From G963674505 sp964575975 (GTDB lineage Bacteria > Desulfobacterota > Desulfobacteria > Desulfobacterales > SKZT01), in the NCBI GenBank assembly GCA_964575975.1, contig CAZNTU010000108.1, forward strand, positions 1 through 17,866: a DNA stretch of 17,866 nt, read 5' to 3'. Every line of letters begins with the position of its first letter. The stretch's first letter is position 1. Positions 7,225-14,891 of the stretch are shown here, one piece after another. The notes under the pieces are model-generated. The model did not search any database. It saw only the letters and a program-made list of their open reading frames with translations, and was not told the DNA's origin. The position numbers were made by a program, and so were the translations under genes.

Positions 7225-8376
7225 TTAGGGCCTATATTGAATCGCCAGCTGAGTCATGTCGTCGAATTGTTTACCCTTGCCTACGAACCCCGTTACGGTG
7301 TCGTAAACGCCGGCGACCACCGATTCGGGCGAAATCTTTTCCAATTTTTCCAGGTATTCCATAAGTCGTTCTTCCCCGAAAAATTCGTGGGATTCGTTCT
7401 CGGCGTCCGACATTCCGTCCGTGTACATGTAGAGCAGGTCTCCGGGGGAGAGTACGGCGCGCCCGGGTTCGAACGCCATATCCTCCATGATTCCCAAGGC
7501 GATGCCCCCGGTCAGGGGAAGGACTTCTGCGCGGCCCGAGGAGCATATTTTGACCGGCGGGTTGTGGCCGCCGTTGGCATAGGTCAGTTCCCCTGTCCGG
7601 ATATCTAGAATCCCGTATATCGCGGTTACGAACATGCAAATTTCATTGTCTATGTTCAGCAGATCGTTGACATGGGTCAGAACCATTTCCGCAGGGAGAT
7701 TCTGGAGCGCCGTGAACCTGAGCAAGGTTCGGCTGATCCCCATGAACATAGCTGCGGTCACTCCCTTTCCCGATACGTCGGCGATGACGAATCCCAGTCG
7801 GTCGTCGTCGATGAAAAAGAAATCGTAAAAGTCCCCTCCCACTTCCTTGGCCGGAACCATCTTGGCATATATGGAAAATTCGGGACGCAGGGGATAGCTT
7901 TGGGGCAAAATCGACTGTTGCAGTCTTCCCGCCAGCTCCATCTCCTGCTGGATGGCGGAAAGGGTGTCCCTTGCCTGGCGTCCTTTTTGGAGGACCAGCA
8001 GTTCGGCCAGGGTCTTTTCGATGGTGACCTCCAAATCCTTGAAATCGATGGGCTTGGTGAGAAAATCGAAGGCCCCCCGATTCATGGCGGTCCGGATGTT
8101 TGCCATGTCGCCGTATGCGGAAACCACAACGGCCTTGATCACCGACGGCAGCTTGAGCAACTCTTCCAGCAAAGTCAGACCGTCCATCTTGGGCATATTG
8201 ATGTCGGTCAGAATCATGTCGATTTCCTTGTCTTTCTTGAGTTGTTCAAGGGCTTCGAGGCCGTTGCGCGCAAAGCAGAATTGCAGGGCGTTCTTTCGGA
8301 TTTTCTGTCTGAATTTCTGCAGGATCAGAGCCTCGAGATCGGGCTCGTCGTCCACAACGAGAATTTTTTTGGCCAT
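7225..8376 (-). CDS. Response regulator fused to PP2C/SpoIIE-type serine phosphatase
   Basis: A 383-residue two-domain regulator. Residues 1-120 are a receiver domain: acidic pocket D9-D10, phospho-acceptor D58 (ILTDINMPKMDG), S86 and K108 (TKPID). A short helical linker rich in Glu/Gln (about 125-165) leads to a PP2C-like phosphatase from about 170 to 383, with metal-binding blocks GGDFYDF, IADVSGKG, YTDGMSDA and FDDMTQ. The expected role is to dephosphorylate the STAS protein encoded next door when the receiver is phosphorylated by the histidine kinase encoded just upstream. The start is ATG 8376 with AAAGGA 6 bases before. A 97-base gap separates it from the kinase gene, longer than the other gaps in this run. 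A weak internal promoter there is possible but not convincing. Confidence 0.93.
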   Translation of the reverse strand: MAKKILVVDDEPDLEALILQKFRQKIRKNALQFCFARNGLEALEQLKKDKEIDMILTDINMPKMDGLTLLEELLKLPSVIKAVVVSAYGDMANIRTAMNRGAFDFLTKPIDFKDLEVTIEKTLAELLVLQKGRQARDTLSAIQQEMELAGRLQQSILPQSYPLRPEFSIYAKMVPAKEVGGDFYDFFFIDDDRLGFVIADVSGKGVTAAMFMGISRTLLRFTALQNLPAEMVLTHVNDLLNIDNEICMFVTAIYGILDIRTGELTYANGGHNPPVKICSSGRAEVLPLTGGIALGIMEDMAFEPGRAVLSPGDLLYMYTDGMSDAENESHEFFGEERLMEYLEKLEKISPESVVAGVYDTVTGFVGKGKQFDDMTQLAIQYRP

Positions 8377-8473
8377 CTATATTCCTTTCGAACAGGTCTG
8401 TTTGAATTTTCGGACGATCGTCGAGTCTTGTTCAAGCCGACGCCTTCAAAAAGAGCACGGGACGGCGCAAACG

Positions 8474-10624
8474 TCAAGTCGCGCTTCCGGGCAGGCTCAC
8501 CGTGAAGCAGGTGTATTCCCCTTCGCGGGATTCCACGTCGAATCGGCCCCTGTGTCCCTGCACCACGATGTCGTAGCTCATGGACAAGCCCAGCCCGGTT
8601 CCCGATCCGGTCGGCTTGGTGGTGAAGAAAGGCGTAAATACCTTTTGACGAACCTCCTCGGGCATGCCGGTGCCGTTGTCCTTGATGCGAATCTCCACGC
8701 CATCGCCTTGTTTCCTGGTGGTCACCCAGACCGAAGGCTCGAATCCGTCGGACCGGGATTCCTTTTTTTCCCGAACCGCATAGAATGCGTTGTTGGCGAC
8801 GTTCAGGATCACCCGGCTTATTTCCTGGGGATTGATCTTCAACGTACCGACCTCGGGGTCGAAATCGATATGGATAGTTACGTTGAAATTCGAGTCGTTG
8901 GCCCTCATGCCGTGGTACGCAAGTTTGACGTACTCGTCCACGAAGGTGTTGATATCCGTGTCGATCCGTTCTCCCGTGTTCCCTCGGGAATGGTTGAGCA
9001 TGTTCCGGACGATGGAATCGGAACGCTTGCCGTGCTGGTTGATCTTGGCCGCGTTCGAGGCCAGATCCCCCAGAATTTCCTCGATGTAGGACCAAGTGTC
9101 GTCGTCGAATTTCTCCCTGTGGCTTTCCAGCTCTTCCTTGATCTCGTTGGCCAAGTCCACCGTCAGGTCGGAGAAATTGATGACGAAGTTCAAGGGGTTC
9201 TTGATCTCGTGTGCGATGCCTGCGGTCAAGCTTCCCAAGGAGGCCATCTTCTCCTGCATGACGATCTGGTCCTGCATGGCTTTGATTCGTTCCAGGTTTT
9301 TTTCCAGCTCCAAGTTTTTCCGGCGGACCTCTTCCGAGGCGACCTGGAGTTCCATCTGGGCTTTGACGCGTTCGGACAACTCTTCGTGGAGTTGTCTCTG
9401 CGTCCGGGTCAGGCGCTGGTTCAACCGTCTGAAATAAAAGGATGCAATTCCCAGCCCGAGCATCAGGAGCAGGGCCATAACCAACTCGATCCAGTATTTC
9501 GCAATCACTTGCGCAAGAGTGATCTCGCCGTAATGCTCGTAGGGAGTGATCTTGAGTTCGCGCAGGACCGCGTGGATGGGCTGATAGTTGGACGGGACGG
9601 TCCAGCCCACGTATTGTCCGGCGCGGGCGGCCTCGCTGTCCGCAGGGATGCCCATCAGGGCGATGGCGACCTTTTCGTTCAGCTCCATGGGCGTATGGGG
9701 AGCCGTGGCGAAGGGCCATTCCGGGTAAAGGGGCGTCGAGAGCCAGAAAGGAAATTTGTCCCCGTAGGTACTGTTCAGAAAAAGCGGAGAGAAATCCGCC
9801 GTATCGACAGTGCCATCCGCAGCCATCCGCTCGATGGTGTCCGTGCGCACCGCGCCGATATCCACCTCCCTGTCCCGCACGGCCAGGACCGCCTTGTCGT
9901 GGGAGCCCGTAAAGACCAGGCCGGAGAGATCCTTGTAAGGATCGATCCCCATTTCCAAAAGCCGGTGCCATCCCATCTGCCACCCGCCCCAAGCGGTCTC
10001 CTCGACCGAGGCCAATCGTTTGCCTTTGATGGATTCGACGCTTTCTATGTCGGTTCTGTCCTTTCTCTTGAAGAAGACCACGCCGAATTCCGTGTAGGGT
10101 TTTCCCATGCGAAGATTCTTCAGGGTGGCGATGCGCCGGATGTTGTGGCGGGCCTCGAATTCCACGTACATGCCCGGATTGGTCAGCACGAAATCGGCCT
10201 TTCCCTGCGCGACCACTTGACGGATTTCGTCCCACAAGTAAGGCTTGAGTACGAACTCGTATCCGGGAATATGCCGGGTCAGATAGTCGGCCGTAGGTTT
10301 CCAAAGCGAAAGGCATTTTTCCTTGCCCCGTATTGCGACGGTCGCGATTTCAACGACCTTGACATTCCCGTCGCGCGGCGTATCCGCTTTCCCGAACACA
10401 AGACAGGTGTCTTCCTGGCTCTGGACCTGGGCGGACGGCGGCGCGTTTCCCTCCGATGTCTCCGGAACGGTTTCCGCAGAGGCGTTTTCCTCCGATGCCT
10501 CTGGGAGGGTCTCCGCCGGGGCCGCAGACCAGGCGCGCGCCGGGGCGCACAGGAAAGCCAAAACCAGAAGAAATGCAAAAACAACCCGTGCTTCCGTCTT
10601 CGGGAAAAATTGCATTGTTTTCAT
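8474..10624 (-). CDS. Sensor histidine kinase with periplasmic PhnD-type binding domain
   Basis: A 716-residue hybrid of binding protein and kinase. Residues 12-33 form a signal peptide, followed by a Glu/Pro/Ala-rich linker with a 13-residue duplication (37-62). Residues about 80-340 resemble the PhnD (phosphonate/oxyanion) periplasmic binding fold, with WGGWQMGWHRLLEMGIDP, FTGSHDKAVLAV and the VRTDTIERMA block. A membrane helix lies at about 378-399, then a coiled coil, a HisKA box with phospho-acceptor His472 (GIAHEIKNPLNF), and an HATPase domain (NVANNAF, DNGTGM, GTGLGLSMSYDIV). PhnD-like domains occur in sensors such as TtrS-type kinases, so an oxyanion ligand is plausible but unproven. 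I chose ATG 10624 over TTG 10630 because an AGG then sits 6 bases upstream. It lies 29 bases after chrA, and the downstream regulator-phosphatase is its likely partner. Confidence 0.9.
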   Translation of the reverse strand: MKTMQFFPKTEARVVFAFLLVLAFLCAPARAWSAAPAETLPEASEENASAETVPETSEGNAPPSAQVQSQEDTCLVFGKADTPRDGNVKVVEIATVAIRGKEKCLSLWKPTADYLTRHIPGYEFVLKPYLWDEIRQVVAQGKADFVLTNPGMYVEFEARHNIRRIATLKNLRMGKPYTEFGVVFFKRKDRTDIESVESIKGKRLASVEETAWGGWQMGWHRLLEMGIDPYKDLSGLVFTGSHDKAVLAVRDREVDIGAVRTDTIERMAADGTVDTADFSPLFLNSTYGDKFPFWLSTPLYPEWPFATAPHTPMELNEKVAIALMGIPADSEAARAGQYVGWTVPSNYQPIHAVLRELKITPYEHYGEITLAQVIAKYWIELVMALLLMLGLGIASFYFRRLNQRLTRTQRQLHEELSERVKAQMELQVASEEVRRKNLELEKNLERIKAMQDQIVMQEKMASLGSLTAGIAHEIKNPLNFVINFSDLTVDLANEIKEELESHREKFDDDTWSYIEEILGDLASNAAKINQHGKRSDSIVRNMLNHSRGNTGERIDTDINTFVDEYVKLAYHGMRANDSNFNVTIHIDFDPEVGTLKINPQEISRVILNVANNAFYAVREKKESRSDGFEPSVWVTTRKQGDGVEIRIKDNGTGMPEEVRQKVFTPFFTTKPTGSGTGLGLSMSYDIVVQGHRGRFDVESREGEYTCFTVSLPGSAT
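10443..10517 (-). repeat. 39-base imperfect duplication in the kinase signal/linker region
   Basis: Two copies of about 36 bases with a 39-base period encode AETLPEASEENAS and AETVPETSEGNAP, residues 37-49 and 50-62 of the histidine kinase, directly after its signal peptide. It is in frame and looks like a flexible, extendable linker. Confidence 0.7.
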
Positions 10625-10653
10625 CGACAACCTATTCCGTCAAGCATGAACTG

Positions 10654-11886
10654 TTAATAAAGCAGCATACCCGCGAGTCCGGCGCTGGGAATGATCCAGG
10701 CGATATCCACCCGGTAACGCATCAGCGCCACCATGCACCCGGCGAAGATCATCGGCGTCGCCCAATGGAATTCGCTCCCCCGGCCGATCACCACCGCGGC
10801 GGCGAAAATCATGCCCACGACAGCGGCTCGAATGCCTTTTAGCGCGGCCTGGACCGGCTTGGATGCCTTGATTCCGTCAAGCACGCGAGACGCGGTGATC
10901 ATGAGCAAAGCGGAAGGGAAAAAAATGGCGAACGTGGCCAAAGCCGCGCCTGCCAGTCCTTTTATTTTATAACCGATAAAGGCGGCGCTGATCAGGATGG
11001 GGCCGGGCGTCACCTGGCCTAGGGCAATGGCCGAAACGAATTCGGGGCCGGTCACCCAGTGAAGTCCGTCCACCACGATTTCCTGGATGAGGGGAATGAA
11101 AACGAAACCTCCCCCGAACAGCATGAGACTCATGCCGGAAAAGGTTACGAATATTCTGGCGAAAGAATCGTTGCCCAAGCCGGGAATCGGAACGGAAAAG
11201 AGAACCAGGAAAATGGCGAGCAGGCCAAGGCTCCCGAAGAAAGTAACTCTCGAGGACAGGTTGCTTTCTCGCCGGATCGGGCGGCCTTCGCCTACCGGTC
11301 CGGCCTCTTTGCGGTAGTAGAGGAGAAGACCGGCAACGCCGGCGCCCGCTATGATCGACAAGGTGATGTAGAATCCGCCGATTTCCAGAAGAACGACGGC
11401 GGCGGCCAGTCCGATAAGATAGTTCGGCCAGTTGGTAACGGCCTTTTTGCTCATTCCCCAGCCCGTGGCGATCACGATCGCGGCTACGGCGGGGATGAAT
11501 CCGGAAAAGATTTTTCCGAGAACGGGAATTTCGCCGTAGGCGAAATAAACGTGGGAAAGCGCGATCAAGAGGCAAAACGCTGGCAGGGTCACTCCCGTGG
11601 CGCACCAGAAGGCCCCCGGTCCGCCCCTTAGACGGTAGCCGACGTATCCCACCACGTTGACCGCGACAGGCCCCGGAAGAAGCATGGCCAAAGAAATGCC
11701 GTTCAGCATCTCCTCCGGGTCGAGCAGCTTCCGTTTCCCGATCATCTCGTTTTCCACCACCGCGATCAGGGCGGTAAAACCGCCGAATGCGATACAGCCG
11801 ATCTTGACGAAAATCCAGAACAGGGACCAAAGGGAAATCCATCGGGTACGGGGCAACGATATGGAAAGAATTTTCTTGTCGGGCAT
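10654..11886 (-). CDS. chrA: Chromate transporter family protein, long two-domain form
   Basis: A 410-residue polytopic membrane protein with two tandem CHR domains. The first has FGGF (34-37) followed by NGISLAMLLPGPVAVN. The second has FGGG (257-260) followed by ALGQVTPGPILISAAF. Repeated FGG and PGP motifs with about ten hydrophobic segments are the family hallmark. Characterised members export chromate and compete with sulfate, and many uncharacterised ones may move other anions. ATG 11886 has an AAGGAAA ribosome site and lies 14 bases after the sulfotransferase stop. The same frame runs open to 12702, but that part is antisense-free shadow coding inside the sulfotransferase gene and lacks membrane character. 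Its neighbours (oxyanion-type sensor downstream, sulfotransferase upstream) suggest a link to anion or sulfur handling (inference). Confidence 0.92.
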   Translation of the reverse strand: MPDKKILSISLPRTRWISLWSLFWIFVKIGCIAFGGFTALIAVVENEMIGKRKLLDPEEMLNGISLAMLLPGPVAVNVVGYVGYRLRGGPGAFWCATGVTLPAFCLLIALSHVYFAYGEIPVLGKIFSGFIPAVAAIVIATGWGMSKKAVTNWPNYLIGLAAAVVLLEIGGFYITLSIIAGAGVAGLLLYYRKEAGPVGEGRPIRRESNLSSRVTFFGSLGLLAIFLVLFSVPIPGLGNDSFARIFVTFSGMSLMLFGGGFVFIPLIQEIVVDGLHWVTGPEFVSAIALGQVTPGPILISAAFIGYKIKGLAGAALATFAIFFPSALLMITASRVLDGIKASKPVQAALKGIRAAVVGMIFAAAVVIGRGSEFHWATPMIFAGCMVALMRYRVDIAWIIPSAGLAGMLLY

Positions 11887-11900
11887 TTCGGCTTTCCTTG

Positions 11901-12914
11901 TCACGACTCTATTTTGAACCGCTGCCGAATTTCCTTCAAAAATTCCGCCTGGGGCTTGCGCAATCGCAATTCCTCGGGATTGGATCGGCCGATTACGAAC
12001 TCCTTCCATCTTCGGTTCTCCGATTCGAATTCCTTTATTTCCCCTTCGTCGAACACTTTGGTTTCCCCTTTTCGGGTAAACACCCGTTCGTATCCCAACG
12101 CTTCCAGGCTCTCCCCGGCCACCAGCTCGAATATCCCGACCTCTTCGGGAGTCGCTTCCGTAAGGAATTTCCGGGTGTTGTTCCCGATAATCGGCTGATT
12201 CACGTTGGCCCATAGCGCGCCGCATTTGGCCGTCGTCTTCGCCTCTTCCGAAATGTAGAACTGGAGCATTTCCTCTTTGAAGGGAATCGCGAAGTGCAAC
12301 ATCATTTCCCGGAGGATGCGTTCCGAATGTTGGGTCAAATCCTCGTAGCTGATGCCGAAGAAGGAGGAGGAAGGAACCTTCCGCTTGTGTGCCAGGGCCA
12401 GTTGCTGCTCGTTGTGCCATTGCAGGGCGATGTGATAGAAGCTTTTCTCTCCGACCACCGCCTTGCGAAAGGATAGCGCCACGTCGCGTCCGTCCCGGTA
12501 CAAATGGATGTAGCGGGCGTCGGAGAAAAATTCCTGTATCACGTCCAGGTAATGGACGTTTGCCAGGCTTTTGCAGCACCAGACAAGCGCTCCCTTGGCC
12601 TCGGACATGAGGTCGTGGACCGCGCCGTAAACTGCCGGCAAGGAGCGCTCGATGCAGCAGGACTTTACCAGTTCCCGGTCCAGCGGGACGACGCCGGACC
12701 AAGGTACGGGGTTGACTTCGATCATCCGGCAGATATCGTCCACGAGAAGATCGAAGTTCTCGTCTTTTTCAAGATCCCCGTAATACGGAAGCAGGGGCGT
12801 GAACCGCTCCAAAATATGGGGTGGATGGGGAGCGGCGATGGCGGGTTGCTGGTTTAGCATCAGTCGCAACAGGTTGGATCCGGACCTTTGGGTACCGATC
12901 ATGAATATGGTCAT
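11901..12914 (-). CDS. PAPS-dependent sulfotransferase family protein
   Basis: A 337-residue cytosolic-type sulfotransferase. The 5'-phosphosulfate loop is GTQRSGSNLLR at residues 7-17, immediately after the start, and the 3'-phosphate motif is YRDGRDVALSF beginning at Tyr139. The family transfers sulfate from PAPS to a hydroxyl or amine acceptor (sugar, lipid, peptide Tyr). The acceptor cannot be told from sequence. I chose ATG 12914. The frame extends to a TTG at 13007, but that codon lies inside the predicted promoter, and family members begin just before the loop. The ribosome site is weak (CGGAA, about 8 bases upstream). It is the first gene of the minus-strand cluster and is 14 bases ahead of chrA, so likely cotranscribed. 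The C-terminal 100 residues are charged and less conserved. Confidence 0.88.
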   Translation of the reverse strand: MTIFMIGTQRSGSNLLRLMLNQQPAIAAPHPPHILERFTPLLPYYGDLEKDENFDLLVDDICRMIEVNPVPWSGVVPLDRELVKSCCIERSLPAVYGAVHDLMSEAKGALVWCCKSLANVHYLDVIQEFFSDARYIHLYRDGRDVALSFRKAVVGEKSFYHIALQWHNEQQLALAHKRKVPSSSFFGISYEDLTQHSERILREMMLHFAIPFKEEMLQFYISEEAKTTAKCGALWANVNQPIIGNNTRKFLTEATPEEVGIFELVAGESLEALGYERVFTRKGETKVFDEGEIKEFESENRRWKEFVIGRSNPEELRLRKPQAEFLKEIRQRFKIES

Positions 12915-12938
12915 TGTTCGATTCCGTAACAGCTTTGG

Positions 12939-12956
12939 CAGGGCGACATCGCCCTG
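12939..12956 (-). promoter_or_regulatory. Perfect 18-base palindrome in the sulfotransferase leader
   Basis: CAGGGCGA, two bases, then TCGCCCTG form a perfect inverted repeat 25 bases upstream of ATG 12914 and downstream of the predicted transcription start. It could be an operator for a dimeric repressor or an RNA hairpin near the ribosome site. There is no T tract after it, so it is not an intrinsic terminator. Confidence 0.5.
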
Positions 12957-12997
12957 GAAAATCAAATCGTTTATCTCGTGAGATTCGACAAGCGAGG

Positions 12998-13026
12998 ATG
13001 ATATCAATATTTTTTTCGATTGCCAA
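12998..13026 (-). promoter_or_regulatory. Sigma70-like promoter for the sulfotransferase-chrA cluster
   Basis: Read on the minus strand, TTGGCA (13026-13021) is followed by exactly 17 bases and TATCAT (13003-12998). Each box matches the consensus at five of six positions. Transcription would begin near 12990, giving a leader of about 75 bases before ATG 12914. The spacer is AT-rich (a run of seven A). This is the best promoter I see in the window. Its position also argues against the upstream TTG start of the sulfotransferase. Confidence 0.6.
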
Positions 13027-13298
13027 CGGTTTTTATTCGGCAGACAATCTCCACTAAGTTTCGAAAACCGTTCCGCAGATAGGGTCAGTCTTTGCTACTG
13101 CCGTCATAACATGGTCCGTTGGGGGAATGCCTGCTATACGGCCGAGGAAATGCGCCTGACATTCGGGTTTGTCGCCCTGATCATGTTCATTGCCAAGGAC
13201 GTGGCTATTGTTCCGCTTCCGAGCAAGTTTCCTGTTCTGCCCGGTTCCCGCATTTGGTTGGGGCAGGCAGGCGATTCCAATCGTCGCTTCCGTACTTC

Positions 13299-13348
13299 AA
13301 AAGAGTGTCGCTGCCAATGGAATGTTTCTTCGGGCAGTGGCGGCGACA
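13299..13348 (-). terminator. Possible weak terminator after malQ
   Basis: On the minus strand TGTCGCCGCC pairs with GGCAGCGACA (9 of 10 pairs), with a long 23-base loop, followed by CTCTTTT. It begins 21 bases after the malQ stop, the right place for a terminator of the treY-malQ unit. The long loop and imperfect T tract make it weak. Confidence 0.3.
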
Positions 13349-13369
13349 AAATCGGATGCGAGGATTGCC

Positions 13370-14863
13370 TCATCGTCCGTAAGTACGCGTCATCAGCGCC
13401 AGCCGTTCCATGATTCCAGGGGCGAACTGGTCTTGGGTCATGCGCCAGGTCCAGTTGCCCTCGCCTTCTCCGGGGGTGTTCATGCGCGCTTCGGGGCCCA
13501 GGCCGATCAGGTCCTGCATCGGGATCACCGCCGTGTTCGCGATGGACGTCATGGCCAACCGGATCAGTTCCCAGTGGATTTCGTCCTCCGCAGGCGATCT
13601 TCCGAGGTATTGGCGGAAGTTGCCTTTGGTTTCCTCGTCGATTTCGCTTTTATACCAGCCTGCGGCCGTGTTGTTGTCGTGGGAGCCCGTGTAGACTACG
13701 CAGTTTTTCTCGTGGAAATGGGGAAGATGCGTGCTGCGGGGGAAATCGCCGCCGAAGGCGAACTGGAGCACCCGCATGCCCGGAAGTCCGAACTTGTGGA
13801 TGGTTTCGTTGACGTCGGGGGTGATGGTGCCCAGGTCCTCCGCGACGATGGGAGCCGAGCCGAATCGCTTGAACACGACGTTCAAAAAATCTTCCGCCGG
13901 GGCATCCACCCAGTGGCCGTACTGGGCCGTCCTCTCTCCGGGGGCCACCTCCCAGAAACCTACCAGACCCCGAAAATGGTCGATTCGCACGATATCGAAG
14001 ATCCCCAGGTTGTGCTCGATCCGTCGGGTCCACCAGGCGAAACGGGTTTGTCTCTGCTCGTGCCAGTCGTACACGGGATGTCCCCACAACTGGCCAGTGG
14101 CGCTGAAATAGTCCGGAGGAACGCCCGACAGGCCTAAAGGCTTCAGATTTTCGTCCAGCTTGAACTGTTTCGGATTCACCCATACGTCCACGCTCTCGTA
14201 AGGCATGTAGATGGGAACGTCCCCGAAAATCCTGATTCCCCGGCGGTTGCAGTACTCTTTCAACCTGTGCCACTGGCTGTAGAACAAATATTGGAGAAAT
14301 TCCTCCCTGCGAAGTTCGGAGGCGAACTTCTCCTTTGTTTCCGCGAGTGCGTCCGGCTCCCGGTCCCGGAGCGGACCCGGCCATTGGTTCCAGGACTTGC
14401 CGGGGTATTTGCTCCGCAGCACTTTGAAAAGTGCGTAATCCTCGAGCCAATCGGTCCTGTCGAGAAACAATTCGAAGCCCGGCGCCGATTCCCGACGTTT
14501 TTCGTACCGGTCGAAAGCCTTTCGGAAAAGGCGTTCCTTGTATTTTGCGGCTGCGTCGAAATCGACGTGTCCTTCCTTGCCGGCCGATTTTCCGCCTGTA
14601 TCGTCGCTGTCGATCAAACCGGCTTGGGCCAAAAGTTCGGGGCTGATCAAAACAGGATTGCCCGCGAAGGTCGAGATGCTGTGATAGGGGCTGTTGCCGT
14701 GTCCGGATTCGGTCGGGTTCATGGGAAGCACCTGCCAGATGCTTTGGCCGCTTTTGGACAGCATGTCGGCGAACCGGTAGGCGGCAGGGCCAAGGTCTCC
14801 GATTCCGCAGTCGGTAAAAAGGGATGTAGGGTGGAGAAGCACTCCGCTGGATCTGACTTTCAT
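13370..14863 (-). CDS. malQ: 4-alpha-glucanotransferase (amylomaltase)
   Basis: A 497-residue GH77 enzyme that moves maltooligosaccharide segments between alpha-1,4-glucans, releasing glucose; it acts in the cytosol. The catalytic set is complete and well placed: nucleophile D295 (VRIDHFRG), acid/base E342 (IVAEDLGTIT) and stabilising D396 (YTGSHDNNTAAGWY), nearly the same spacing as in Thermus amylomaltase. The N-terminal blocks (GVLLHPTSLF, IWQVLPMNPT, GNSPYHSIS) and IFGDVPIYM are also typical, as is the length near 500. ATG 14863 has an AGGAG ribosome site 9 bases upstream. It lies 28 bases after the treY stop, so the two are probably cotranscribed, and MalQ could lengthen the maltooligosaccharides that TreY uses. 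No sign of damage. Confidence 0.97.
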   Translation of the reverse strand: MKVRSSGVLLHPTSLFTDCGIGDLGPAAYRFADMLSKSGQSIWQVLPMNPTESGHGNSPYHSISTFAGNPVLISPELLAQAGLIDSDDTGGKSAGKEGHVDFDAAAKYKERLFRKAFDRYEKRRESAPGFELFLDRTDWLEDYALFKVLRSKYPGKSWNQWPGPLRDREPDALAETKEKFASELRREEFLQYLFYSQWHRLKEYCNRRGIRIFGDVPIYMPYESVDVWVNPKQFKLDENLKPLGLSGVPPDYFSATGQLWGHPVYDWHEQRQTRFAWWTRRIEHNLGIFDIVRIDHFRGLVGFWEVAPGERTAQYGHWVDAPAEDFLNVVFKRFGSAPIVAEDLGTITPDVNETIHKFGLPGMRVLQFAFGGDFPRSTHLPHFHEKNCVVYTGSHDNNTAAGWYKSEIDEETKGNFRQYLGRSPAEDEIHWELIRLAMTSIANTAVIPMQDLIGLGPEARMNTPGEGEGNWTWRMTQDQFAPGIMERLALMTRTYGR

Positions 14864-14891
14864 TTTTTCAATCTCCTGTGAGAGGTTAAAA

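Larger units (their letters stand above)
12915..13369. other. 455-base spacer between malQ and the sulfotransferase gene, no convincing gene
   Basis: No reading frame here has a credible start site plus protein-like content. Candidate frames on either strand (for example about 13111-13413 plus, 13134-13373 minus) have poor ribosome sites and unrecognisable products. The spacer does hold a sigma70-like promoter and a palindromic leader at its sulfotransferase end, and a weak hairpin near the malQ end. About 13030-13290 shows nothing I can name. A small RNA or decayed gene cannot be excluded. Confidence 0.6.

Noticed and set aside
8437..8476. TTGACG-like -35 in the kinase/phosphatase gap as an internal promoter
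   Set aside because: The hexamer 17 bases downstream (TCTTTT) is a poor -10; not enough to call a promoter.
7952..10657. 901-residue open frame on the plus strand opposite the kinase
   Set aside because: Its second half mirrors conserved kinase codons and the content is not protein-like; long antisense frames are common in GC-rich genes.
11887..12702. In-frame upstream extension of chrA giving a 682-residue frame
   Set aside because: The extension lies within the sulfotransferase gene in another frame, is Arg/Gly-rich with no membrane character, and chrA has a good ATG and ribosome site at 11886.
13111..13413. 100-residue plus-strand frame in the malQ-sulfotransferase gap
   Set aside because: No good ribosome site, no recognisable domain, and it runs antisense into malQ.
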